Assembly (NCBI RefSeq): GCF_900104965.1
Contig: NZ_LT629757.1
Coordinates: 1,364,001-1,428,000 of the forward strand
DNA length: 64,000 bases
Source of the DNA: Nocardioides scoriae
GTDB taxonomy: Bacteria; Actinomycetota; Actinomycetes; Propionibacteriales; Nocardioidaceae
Direction: 5' to 3'
Below are positions 56,372-63,954 of the stretch, piece by piece; position 1 is the first letter of the stretch, and every line of letters starts with the position of its first letter. A program made the position numbers and the translations under genes. The notes below the pieces were generated by a model. That model saw nothing but the letters and a program-made list of their open reading frames with translations. It did not search any database and was not told the DNA's origin.

Positions 56372-56551
56372 TCAGCCTCGGACAATCTCGACCTCGGCGT
56401 CGTCGAAGCTCCGGTCGTGGACGGTCTCGAGGTAGTCACGGACTTGGGCCACCGCGTTGTCGAGCGTGCGGACCTGAGTCACACCCTCGCCCTCGACGTG
56501 CAGCTCCCAGCCGCTCTCCCAGCGGAGAGCGGTAGCGACGTACTTGCTCAT
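56372..56551 (-). CDS. small HicB-like/orphan protein, 59 residues
   Basis: From ATG 56551: MSKYVATALRWESGWELHVE then GEGVTQVRTLDNAVAQVRDY and a short end. The fold (beta-alpha-beta, W in the first strand, alternating acidic C-terminus) matches small HicB-type orphan proteins of actinobacteria. No HicA-like partner is seen. It is divergent from the SEC-C protein. Confidence 0.55.
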   Translation of the reverse strand: MSKYVATALRWESGWELHVEGEGVTQVRTLDNAVAQVRDYLETVHDRSFDDAEVEIVRG

Positions 56552-56639
56552 TCCGGCAACCTCCGTGCTGGCAGACGAACTCGAAACGTACCCGGCCGAC
56601 GTGAGCCTTGTTCTCAGCGCCGTCACATACTGTCTAGCG

Positions 56640-57248
56640 GTGCCCACGACGCTGACCTGCACCAAATGCCAGCACACGTACACGCGTTCCGTCACGCTCG
56701 AAGGCGTCGACTTTCGGAACAACCGGACGAACGTCATGATGCCCTGCCCCAAGTGCGGGCACAGCTTCGACGGGGCACCGGGAGACGGAGTGTGGAGCAC
56801 TGGGCATGACGGCCGGCTGCGACGCGTTGTCGATTACCTCGCGAAGGCTGACCTCAACGAATTACGAGAGCTCCGAGCCGAACTCGAGAATCTACGAGCG
56901 ACGGGCGACGCACAGGGCGCCGAGAGGGCCATTACCCGCTTGAGCGGTGCCCCTGCGTCTCAGTGGACGAACTGGAGCGGTCCCGTGATCGGGCTGCTCG
57001 GCATTCTCATCACCGTTGTGATTTTCCTGATTCAACAGCAGCAGTCGGGAGAGCAACCTACGAAGTCTCAGATCGACGAGATCATCCGCATTGAGCGCGA
57101 GCAGTTGCGAGAACTGCAGTCGGCGAACGACGACGTGCCCCAGGCGCCCCGCAACGCCCCGTGCCCCTGCGGGAGCAAAAAGAAGTACAAGCGATGCCAT
57201 GGCGCACCGCCCACGTCATCGTGGTTCCCAAGAAGCGACCAGAGGTAG
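56640..57248 (+). CDS. zinc-ribbon / membrane / SEC-C motif protein
   Basis: 202 residues from GTG 56640. An N-terminal zinc ribbon (CTKCQHTYT ... CPKCGHSF, residues about 6-43), a coiled-coil segment, a transmembrane helix (GPVIGLLGILITVVIFLIQQ) and a C-terminal SEC-C motif (APCPCGSKKKYKRCHG). SEC-C motifs bind zinc and often recruit partners; here the protein would be a membrane-anchored zinc-finger adapter. The following small ORF is convergent. Function unknown. Confidence 0.7.
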   Translation: MPTTLTCTKCQHTYTRSVTLEGVDFRNNRTNVMMPCPKCGHSFDGAPGDGVWSTGHDGRLRRVVDYLAKADLNELRELRAELENLRATGDAQGAERAITRLSGAPASQWTNWSGPVIGLLGILITVVIFLIQQQQSGEQPTKSQIDEIIRIEREQLRELQSANDDVPQAPRNAPCPCGSKKKYKRCHGAPPTSSWFPRSDQR

Positions 57249-57255
57249 CCAGCAG

Positions 57256-57426
57256 TCACCGCAGCAGGGCGAGCAAGCTGAAGACGCACACCATTACTGC
57301 TGTGCAGGCGGCCGCAAGCGCACGCAGCCGAGAAGTGGTCGCCAACAGAGTGCAAACCGTGTGCCAGAGAATGACGAGTGGCAGCGACGCAAGGACCCAG
57401 CCACCGTCTGCGCAGTACCCGGTCAC
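57256..57426 (-). CDS. 56-residue two-helix membrane protein coupled to the tail-spike gene
   Basis: Too short for most callers. GTG 57426 overlaps the tail-spike stop (GTGA). Sequence VTGYCADGGWVLASLPLVIL, then a charged turn (ATTSRLRALAAACTAVMV) and a second hydrophobic segment ending FSLLALLR. It could be a holin-like protein at the end of the phage operon. It converges with the SEC-C protein eight bases away. Confidence 0.6.
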   Translation of the reverse strand: MTGYCADGGWVLASLPLVILWHTVCTLLATTSRLRALAAACTAVMVCVFSLLALLR

Positions 57427-59633
57427 GCGACGCGCCGGAACAGCGCGTGCGACAAGCGGACAACGAGTCCGCTCGAGCTGGCGTTCTTGCCGATGACCTT
57501 GAACTCGACGCCCTGGGTGTCGCTGGTGGGCACGACGACGGGCTGGAGCGTCACCATCGCGCCTGCCGGGCTGGCGGCGTAGCCGGTCGCCTGTCCAGGG
57601 AACGTGGTGCCGGCGAGGGTCACGGTGACGTCGCCCGCGTCGGGCCCCTTCTTGAAGAACAGGTCGACGGCGTAAGTCCCGGCGGGCAGGTAGATGGAGT
57701 GGCTCATCCGGTCATTGACCGCCGGGGTGCCGCCGGCGTTGGTGCGGAACCCGCCGTGGAACGCGCCGGAGTCCTGGGTGACGGTGGACCAGTCGCCCTG
57801 CCCGACGCCGAAGGGAAATCCGAGGAGCGAGAGGTCGATGCGGCCGCCGTTGCGCAGGGTCAGCCGGTCCGATGCCTTCGAGGATCGGATGCCGCTGTCG
57901 GTGAAGGTGCCGTTGAGGGACGGTTCGCCGACGTAGAGCAGGTCGGTGCACTGGTTGGTGACGTTCCAGGCGCCGTTGAACGCGACATCGAGCCGCTTGA
58001 CGATGGGGCTGGTGACCTTGTCGAGGGTGCCGCCGGCAGGGAGTCCGCCGTCGATCTCGGGGCAGCGGATCTTGAACGTGGACCCGTCGACTGCGCGGCC
58101 AATGGCGATGTCGAGGCCGGTGCCGTTGCCCTCGTAGTGGACCTGGCCCAGGAACAGCTTGTCGCAGCCGCCATCGGTGGACGCGGCGTAGGTGCAGATC
58201 GCCATGTAGCCGATGCCACCGTTGGCCGCTCCGGTGGTGGAGTGCTGGCCGCCCCAGGTGCGGACGTCGGTGGAGTTCTTGACCCGGACGCAGACCTTCT
58301 TGGCGCCGATGTTCCAGTCGTAGATGCCGGAGTCGTGGCATCCGCCGTCGAGGTCGATGCCGGTCTCGAAGTTCTGGACGGTGCCGCCCTTGGTGTAGCG
58401 CATGGTGAAGCAGTTGATGGCGTGGATGCCGCGGGAGCCGGCGCTGTAGGAGTTCCCGAGCGCACGAATCGACACGTCGCCGTCGTGGGCGTCCCAAAGC
58501 TTGACCGCGGTCTGAGCACCGAACGCGGTGCACACGATCTGGAAGCCGCTCATGGATCCCCACTGGAGGTGCGGGGTGGCGATGTGGGCGGTGGCACCGC
58601 TGGTCCCGGACTGGGACGGCTTGGACAGGTTGATCGAGGTGGGGCTGTTGATCGACTGGATCTTGGTGTCGGCGCCGAGCTCGCCCTCGGGGGTGTAGAT
58701 GGTGCGGCCGACGTCGTCCTGGGTGAAGTTCGCGGTCGCCGAGGTGGCGACACTGACGCTGGTGTTGCTGATGGCGAGGTCGGTGATGGTGCGGCCGTCG
58801 CCGACCTGGAAGGCGACCCCGGTGCCGTTGTAGGTCAGGGTCGTCATGCGCTCGTCGTAGCCGCGGAAGTGGACCCGCTTGCCCGGGGCGTGCTTGAACC
58901 CGATCGCACCGGCGCCCAGGTCCCAGGTGCCGTGCAGCATCAGGACGGAGCCGCCGTTCGGGGCGGCGTCGTAGGCGGCCTGGAGGGTTGCCTTTGCGCT
59001 ACCCGCCGAGAGGCCGTCGTTGCTGTCATTGGCCGAGGTGGCCTTGGACAGGTAGACGGTGCCGTCCGTGCTGGCGGGCTTGCGTCCAAAGATGTCCGGC
59101 ACACGCTCGGGCAGGATGTCGCCGTTCGCGTCGAGGCCAGCGACACCACCGGGCTGCTCGCGCTGGACGGAGCCGATCACCGTGATTGCCTGAGCCGCAG
59201 CCGCGACCGCCTCGTCCCGGGCCTCGCGAGCGAGGTCGACGTCCTGGGGGGTGACGGGTGCGATGTAGGGCGTGGTCATGACGTCGCCCCACGAGCAGTC
59301 CTCGGTGAGCTCGAAGAGATAGGGGCCGAGGTTGACCGGGTGTCCGCCGGGGGTCGTGGACGAGGCGAAGGAAGCCTCGTAGTGGCCGACGGGGAGCGTC
59401 ATGGTTGCGCCGGTGCCAGCGTCGGTGGCCAGGGAGATGCCTGCCCGGATGGTGCCGTCGGGGTTGATCGCAGCGTTGACGTTGGAGTGGAGGCGGACGC
59501 TCCAGGTGCCTCGGACGGGCATGTCGTCGGTGGGCAGCTTGACGGACCCGGCGATGGTCGCGGATCCGACAGGTGCTGTCGGGTCGGGCTCGAGGTCACC
59601 GTCGACGGTGGGGTCTGGGGCAGGGATCGGCAC
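57423..59633 (-). CDS. phage tail spike/fiber with right-handed beta-helix domain
   Basis: 736 residues from GTG 59633 (VPIPAPDPTVDGDLEPDPTA). The N-terminal 165 residues look like a tail-attachment or appendage domain ending in a coiled segment (DLAREARDEAVAAAAQAITV), then VAGLDANGDILPERVPDIFG as in actinophage tail fibers. Residues about 190-650 are a Gly/Thr/Asn-rich pectate-lyase-type parallel beta-helix (SANDSNDGLSAGSAKATLQA; GIDLDGGCHDSGIYDWNIGA). The end is a beta-sandwich module with galactose-binding-like strands. It should recognise a cell-surface glycan. Coupled to a small membrane protein; the neighbour upstream is the SEC-C phage protein. Confidence 0.85.
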   Translation of the reverse strand: MPIPAPDPTVDGDLEPDPTAPVGSATIAGSVKLPTDDMPVRGTWSVRLHSNVNAAINPDGTIRAGISLATDAGTGATMTLPVGHYEASFASSTTPGGHPVNLGPYLFELTEDCSWGDVMTTPYIAPVTPQDVDLAREARDEAVAAAAQAITVIGSVQREQPGGVAGLDANGDILPERVPDIFGRKPASTDGTVYLSKATSANDSNDGLSAGSAKATLQAAYDAAPNGGSVLMLHGTWDLGAGAIGFKHAPGKRVHFRGYDERMTTLTYNGTGVAFQVGDGRTITDLAISNTSVSVATSATANFTQDDVGRTIYTPEGELGADTKIQSINSPTSINLSKPSQSGTSGATAHIATPHLQWGSMSGFQIVCTAFGAQTAVKLWDAHDGDVSIRALGNSYSAGSRGIHAINCFTMRYTKGGTVQNFETGIDLDGGCHDSGIYDWNIGAKKVCVRVKNSTDVRTWGGQHSTTGAANGGIGYMAICTYAASTDGGCDKLFLGQVHYEGNGTGLDIAIGRAVDGSTFKIRCPEIDGGLPAGGTLDKVTSPIVKRLDVAFNGAWNVTNQCTDLLYVGEPSLNGTFTDSGIRSSKASDRLTLRNGGRIDLSLLGFPFGVGQGDWSTVTQDSGAFHGGFRTNAGGTPAVNDRMSHSIYLPAGTYAVDLFFKKGPDAGDVTVTLAGTTFPGQATGYAASPAGAMVTLQPVVVPTSDTQGVEFKVIGKNASSSGLVVRLSHALFRRVA

Positions 59634-59682
59634 GGAGACTCCTAGGAAGTGGATGAGGTGCGGTGACGGCAGCCGTGGACGG

Positions 59683-60555
59683 TCACGAGCGGCCGGCTGT
59701 CGAGGTGCGGAAGATCGGGATGTCGGGCTCGCGGATCGGCTCGTCAGTGCGCTGGTCGACTTGCTGGGCGTTGTCGAGCGCGTGCAGGCAGCACTGTCCG
59801 AGCGGGCTGCCTGATTCGCAGTAGCAGGGCTTGGCGAGGAGGTCGGAGACATGGCAGTCGCCGAAGGAGCTTCCGCTCCCGCAGTAGCAGTCCCGGGCCA
59901 GGGCCACGGGATGGGCTGTGCCCTCGACCATCTTGGCGAACTCCTCACCGCCGTCGTTGAAGGTGTGGATCCGCTTGGTGATCGCGCTGCCGCGCTCGAT
60001 CTTGGTGTGAACGACGTCGCCGCCGACAGGAATGCCGCCCACCTCGGACGCGTCGCGGCGGGCCTTGAGGGCCAGTGCGCGCCAGTCGTCGAGGCGGGCA
60101 GGATTCGCCCTCTGCGTTTCGGTCGATGTCGACACCCAGAGCCCCTCGGGCACGGTGGGATCGAAGTCAGACGCCGCCGCGAACACGAAACCGGCGAACT
60201 CCTGTGCTCGGTCAGACCAGCCGACCAGAGCGACGGTCGGCTGGTAGTGGGCGCCAGTCCGGCTCCCGGCTGGACTGTGCTCACGCCAGAACCGTCGAAG
60301 TTCGAGCAGCATCGACGGCGCACCATCGGCCAGCTCGTCGAAGCTCGCAAGACCGACGCTGGCCTCGAGGACAACCGCTCGGAACATGTGGCAGAAGTCG
60401 ATCGGACCGGTGTTGAGCGCGGCCGCGTCGAGGTGGTTGAGGACGAGGTGCTTGGTGCACTGCCCCGACCAATCTGCGACGGCGTTGTAGGCCCAGGTGT
60501 CGGTGACGAACTCGGCCCGCTTCTTGCCGTAGGCGGCGAAGGCGATGAGGGTCAT
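59683..60555 (-). CDS. phage-type protein, Ntn-hydrolase-like N-terminus and two SEC-C motifs
   Basis: 290 residues. It begins MTLIAFAAYGKKRAEFVTDT; Thr2 would be N-terminal after Met removal, as in HslV-type Ntn hydrolases, but no other catalytic residue is certain. Near the end, two SEC-C motifs occur: DCYCGSGSSFGDCHV and PCYCESGSPLGQCC, both matching CxCxSGx5C(H/C). The ATG overlaps the stop of the shortened tape-measure gene (ATGA), so it belongs to the phage operon. Function unknown. Confidence 0.6.
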   Translation of the reverse strand: MTLIAFAAYGKKRAEFVTDTWAYNAVADWSGQCTKHLVLNHLDAAALNTGPIDFCHMFRAVVLEASVGLASFDELADGAPSMLLELRRFWREHSPAGSRTGAHYQPTVALVGWSDRAQEFAGFVFAAASDFDPTVPEGLWVSTSTETQRANPARLDDWRALALKARRDASEVGGIPVGGDVVHTKIERGSAITKRIHTFNDGGEEFAKMVEGTAHPVALARDCYCGSGSSFGDCHVSDLLAKPCYCESGSPLGQCCLHALDNAQQVDQRTDEPIREPDIPIFRTSTAGRS

Positions 60556-60770
60556 GCGACCACCTCAGGACCAGCACGGAACAGCGGCGCCGACGAGACA
60601 CCCGCAGTGATCCCGCCCAGCTTCAACGCGGTGCCGAACACGGAACCGAAGCGACCACCGGCCGACTTGCCGACCCTGTCGACATCGGCTCCGATGTCGC
60701 CCTCGAGCGCCGTCCCGAAACCCCGGGTGCTGGGGAGGATGCTGACGAAAGCAGATGCCACCTCAGCCAT
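60552..60770 (-). CDS. tape-measure protein, strongly shortened (72 residues)
   Basis: The start MAEVASAFVSILPSTRGFGT and GADVDRVGKSAGGRFGSVFG is the usual N-terminus of actinophage tail tape-measure proteins, which normally run to many hundreds of residues. Here the protein ends after 72 with FRAGPEVVA and the stop is coupled (ATGA) to the next gene. This looks like an in-frame internal deletion joining the two ends, or a deletion with a new stop. A working tail ruler of this length is not expected. Confidence 0.7.
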   Translation of the reverse strand: MAEVASAFVSILPSTRGFGTALEGDIGADVDRVGKSAGGRFGSVFGTALKLGGITAGVSSAPLFRAGPEVVA

Positions 60771-60887
60771 GGGAGTCGCTCCGCTCGGGGCGTCGAGGGC
60801 CTTCGATCTCCGTGTGAAAGGAAGCCCGATGCCGCACATAGCTGTGGCCCCAGGGCCGGTGGATGCCAGCAACTTCCTCGCGGGCGC

Positions 60888-61577
60888 TCATCGAACTAGC
60901 GCCGTTCGCTCCGACGCCGCGTTCTCGACGGCGGTGATGCGCTCCTGGAGAGCCCGTTCGGCAGCCGCGAGGTATCGATCGCGCTCGTTGATCTGCTGGC
61001 CGAGCAGCTCAAGGGCTCGCTCTTGCGCACCCGCTAGGGGCCAGTCGGGGTTCTCCTCCGTCAACGCCTCGGTCAGGGCGTCCAGGACCGAGGCGGGGAG
61101 CTTGGGCGGGGGCGACGCACGTAGCACCTCGAGCTCGTGTGCGGCTTGCTGGTGGTCGTGTAGCTCCTTGACGGGGCCCCAGACCGACTGGACGAGTTGG
61201 TGGCTTGACGGGCTCGTTTGTCGGTCGATCGTGGCGGCCATCCCCGCCAGACGAACCGCGTCGCCGTGGCTGACTCGCTCGGGCTCGAGCGGCAGCCGCT
61301 GAAGCCATACCAACTCAGCCGGCGTCAGCTCTGTGGCGCCGGACTCGCGCCGGTAGGACTGAACCCCAGCGGTCTGCTCGGGATGGACGTAACCAGCACT
61401 GCGGGGGGCCAGCGGCACCTGCCGGAGGTCGTCGAGCATCTTTCGGCGGCTAGCGGTCTCCCAGGTTCGGGTGGTCGAGGCGAAACGCTCCAGAGCGTCC
61501 AGCTTGCCGTGGGTCATCCGCGTCCACCGGCTAGTGCCAGCCAGTTCGAGGATCTGCTGAGAGTTGACCATGGTCAC
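60888..61577 (-). CDS. helical phage-element protein of unknown function
   Basis: 229 residues. GTG 61577 overlaps the previous stop (GTGA); an ATG two codons on (MVNSQQILELAGTSRWTRMT) is an alternative. It is charged and helical, with ELTPAELVWLQRLPLEPERV and a C-terminal heptad-like region (LGQQINERDRYLAAAERALQ, ERITAVENAASERTALV). No family recognised. 117 bases separate it from the tape-measure remnant. Confidence 0.55.
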   Translation of the reverse strand: MTMVNSQQILELAGTSRWTRMTHGKLDALERFASTTRTWETASRRKMLDDLRQVPLAPRSAGYVHPEQTAGVQSYRRESGATELTPAELVWLQRLPLEPERVSHGDAVRLAGMAATIDRQTSPSSHQLVQSVWGPVKELHDHQQAAHELEVLRASPPPKLPASVLDALTEALTEENPDWPLAGAQERALELLGQQINERDRYLAAAERALQERITAVENAASERTALVR

Positions 61578-61966
61578 GCCTGCCCTTCGATGAACGCGTC
61601 GATGTCACTGATCCGCAGACGCCGCAGCCCGCCCACCAGAACGGGCCGCAGCGTCCGGTCGGAAACCAGCCGCTTCACCTGCCGCGTCGAGCAATCGAGC
61701 ATGCTGGCGGCGGTGTCGTAGGAGACGAGTCGTGGCTTCACAGCCTCAACTTGCCCGTGATCGCAACCGCCTGCATTGCTCGTCCCCGGCTGGCCCTCGC
61801 TGGCGCGAAAAGCGAGTGCGGACACCAACCCGTCCACGCCGGACGGCTGCGACATCCCGTTCGCCTTGTAGAGCCGAGCGTGGTTCCGAAGAGCGTCGAC
61901 GACGTATGCCAGAAGTTCTCCCGACAGCCGCAGGACCAAGGGCGAGGTGTCCATCCGGGCGCTCAT
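61574..61966 (-). CDS. excisionase/HTH-type DNA-binding protein
   Basis: 130 residues. The C-terminal 48 residues are an excisionase-type winged helix (VSYDTAASMLDCSTRQVKRL, then PVLVGGLRRLRISDIDAFIE). The N-terminal part is helical (LVLRLSGELLAYVVDALRNH). It could be the Xis or master regulator of the element. ATG 61966 is preceded by GGGGGGTGAG. Coupled to the next gene. Confidence 0.7.
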   Translation of the reverse strand: MSARMDTSPLVLRLSGELLAYVVDALRNHARLYKANGMSQPSGVDGLVSALAFRASEGQPGTSNAGGCDHGQVEAVKPRLVSYDTAASMLDCSTRQVKRLVSDRTLRPVLVGGLRRLRISDIDAFIEGQA

Positions 61967-62231
61967 CGCATCTCACCCCCCGATGCGAAAAAAACGACCC
62001 GGAGAGATCGCCGCCTATGCCGAGAGGGGCGTCGCGTGCCGGGGGTGGAGGGACCCCCGCCCATCCGGGTACGACAGCAAACATGACCACTGCACCCGAG
62101 ACCCCTGACCCGATCGAGCCCGGCATCGACCCTGCTGAGCAGCAGCCGGCCGAACAGCCCAACGAGGCCCCCGACCCGCTTCCGGACGCAGCGCCGGCTC
62201 AGCCGTCCTGACACCACTTGATTGCGGCGCC
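61967..62231. other. intergenic stretch with a hairpin and a small plus-strand ORF
   Basis: No minus-strand gene in 265 bases. A hairpin CGGGGGT-GGAGGG-ACCCCCG (62040-62059) could terminate the ATPase transcript on the minus strand. An ATG at 62083 opens a 42-residue Pro/Glu-rich plus-strand frame (MTTAPETPDPIEPGIDPAEQ onward, ends 62211); it is not convincingly a gene. Confidence 0.4.
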
Positions 62232-63467
62232 TCATTCGGAGCACCGCCCTGGAGCCTCAGCCGACTGCACTGACTGCGCCAACTGCTCCCACTGAGCCCC
62301 AGTCGGTGCAGTGGGTGTAGTTGGTGCAGTTGGAGCAGTCTCCCCAGAGGGTGCTCCAACTGGCTGTGAGTCAGGCAGTGACCAGAACGTCCGCCGAGGG
62401 AAGCCCTCGCTGTGGATGAGCGCTCCGATACGGCGCCGAGCTCGCTTGAGCGAGTCCTGCGAGTGACCGGCCTTCTGCCCCTTCCTCTTGATCGACGCCG
62501 AATCGTCCACGCCCCCGACAGAGACGAGCCAGTCGCCCAGCCACTCTCCTGCCTCCTGGGTCGCCGTGCGGGCATCGGGGCCGTCTGACGCCGCCTCGAG
62601 CACCTCACCGAGCAGACGCGTCGACTCACCCTGCCAGTCCACGCGGCCCGTCCAGACGGGGCCCTCATCGGTGTCAGCGACGTGGGCGGAGACGATCTGG
62701 AACGCGAGTGTCGGCAAGTCGGTGCGCCCCAGATTGTTCTTCGGCTGCCCCAGGATCCGCTTGGTCTCGTCCTCGGGGTCGACCATCGCGAACAGCACCG
62801 CACGGGCCACCGCTGCGAACGCCCGCGAGCCCATCAGCATCGTCAAGGGGTCGGTGCTCAGCGACTTGTTGAGGTGGATGAGCCCCAGGATCGCCGCGTT
62901 GGTCTGATCGGCGATCCGGACAAGGGGCTCAAGGGCTTGACGGACCTCTGCGTCCTTGTGGGTGTCGAGCTTGGCGTCGAGCCGGCTCATCAGGGGGTCG
63001 AGCAGGATCAACGCGGCGTCGACCTCCCGGACCGCATCCGCGAGCGAACCGAGGTCGCGCGGGAGGCTGAGCCCCACCTCAGCTCCCGTGACCGTCTCGA
63101 CGTCCACCCGGTAGACCCGGGTGAGGTCTGCATCGGCGCCGATCAAGCACGGCACGATGGTGTGCTTCCAAGAATCCTCGGTCGCTGCAACGATCACCGC
63201 GCGCGGTGTGCCGTGGAACCGACCGGCGAGGCGCCCACGGGTGATGTCGCCCGCCAGCTGGTAGGCCACCGTGGACTTGCCGATGCCCTCGCGGCCACCC
63301 AAGAGGGCCAGGGTGCCCAAGGCGATCCGGTCGGTCCAGAGCCAATGCACCGGGCGGATCTTGATGGTGTCGGCACTGGTCAGCTTGATCCGGCGGAACA
63401 CCGGGTCGTCGTCGTAGGGCGGGGGAACATCCACGTCTGGGAAGTCCGAGTAGCCCAGCCCGGTCAT
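62232..63467 (-). CDS. RepA-like P-loop ATPase/helicase-type protein
   Basis: 411 residues from ATG 63467, which overlaps the preceding stop (ATGA). Walker A in LLGGREGIGKSTVAYQLAGD near residue 54-62, Walker B in AALILLDPLMSRLDAKLDTH near 135, and the sensor region ILGLIHLNKSLSTDPLTMLM place it in the RecA/DnaB-like RepA (AAA_25) group used by plasmids, phages and satellites for replication. A winged-helix-like C-terminal part follows (KRARRRIGALIHSEGFPRRT), ending in a Thr/Pro-rich tail. Likely the replication ATPase of the element. Confidence 0.75.
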   Translation of the reverse strand: MTGLGYSDFPDVDVPPPYDDDPVFRRIKLTSADTIKIRPVHWLWTDRIALGTLALLGGREGIGKSTVAYQLAGDITRGRLAGRFHGTPRAVIVAATEDSWKHTIVPCLIGADADLTRVYRVDVETVTGAEVGLSLPRDLGSLADAVREVDAALILLDPLMSRLDAKLDTHKDAEVRQALEPLVRIADQTNAAILGLIHLNKSLSTDPLTMLMGSRAFAAVARAVLFAMVDPEDETKRILGQPKNNLGRTDLPTLAFQIVSAHVADTDEGPVWTGRVDWQGESTRLLGEVLEAASDGPDARTATQEAGEWLGDWLVSVGGVDDSASIKRKGQKAGHSQDSLKRARRRIGALIHSEGFPRRTFWSLPDSQPVGAPSGETAPTAPTTPTAPTGAQWEQLAQSVQSAEAPGRCSE

Positions 63468-63745
63468 GCGACCACGCTCCACTCGGCATCCCGAGCGGCA
63501 CGCACGAAGCGAGCCACCGCTTCGGGGAGGTCGCCCTGGATGGTGATGGCGAGCCGGTGGTCCTGCTCGTGCAGGTGGCGGGCCGCGTCCTCCGAGATGT
63601 ACTGGCGCCTGCCGATGTCCACCAGGACACTGGCGCCATCTGGACAGCGCTCGAGAACCGCGAGCCGACGTCGGTCAGCTCGGCACTCCTGGTAGGGATC
63701 GTCGCTGCTCTTGCGCAGATCGACGTAGACGTTGCCCGTGATCAT
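63464..63745 (-). CDS. small hypothetical protein, 93 residues
   Basis: MITGNVYVDLRKSSDDPYQE and ERCPDGASVLVDIGRRQYIS then EDAARHLHEQDHRLAITIQG. The pattern of alternating beta and alpha, with a conserved Asp-Asp start, suggests an alpha/beta domain; STAS-like features (VLVDIGRRQYISEDAARHL) are possible but weak. It is coupled on both sides (ATGA overlaps) to the DUF6011-like protein and the ATPase. Function unknown. Confidence 0.5.
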   Translation of the reverse strand: MITGNVYVDLRKSSDDPYQECRADRRRLAVLERCPDGASVLVDIGRRQYISEDAARHLHEQDHRLAITIQGDLPEAVARFVRAARDAEWSVVA

Positions 63746-63954
63746 GCGACCACCCGCTCGAGCCCCAAGAGGTGCCGGCAGTGGGGACCGACCTCGAGCT
63801 CAACCGAGCGTTCCGCCGTCAGGGCGTGCCCGCACCGTCGGCAACGCACGGGATCTTCTGTAGCAGTTGCTACAATGGCCATGTTGTCGTCGTGGATAAC
63901 TTCGGGCGCCGTCTCTGCCAGGGGGCGGCGTTCGTGCCGTTCAGGCAGCGTCAT
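63742..63954 (-). CDS. DUF6011-like zinc-finger protein
   Basis: 70 residues from ATG 63954 (MTLPERHERRPLAETAPEVI). The C-terminal half is a zinc finger: PVRCRRCGHALTAERSVELE and VGPHCRHLLGLERVVA (Cys-x2-Cys ... Cys-x-His). Such proteins are common in actinobacterial phages and integrative elements. An inverted repeat (TGTAGCA, 63859-63874) lies inside the gene. The upstream gene's stop overlaps the start region. A shorter start at ATG 63882 is an alternative. Confidence 0.6.
   Translation of the reverse strand: MTLPERHERRPLAETAPEVIHDDNMAIVATATEDPVRCRRCGHALTAERSVELEVGPHCRHLLGLERVVA

Noticed and set aside
56372-57248. HicAB toxin-antitoxin pair with the SEC-C gene as partner
   Set aside because: Genes are divergent, the SEC-C protein is a zinc/membrane protein and not a HicA double-stranded-RNA-binding fold.
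57378-59645. 755-residue plus-strand open frame opposite the tail spike
   Set aside because: Shadow frame with low-complexity Gly/Val/Asp content; the minus-strand beta-helix protein has coherent domains and a coupled neighbour.
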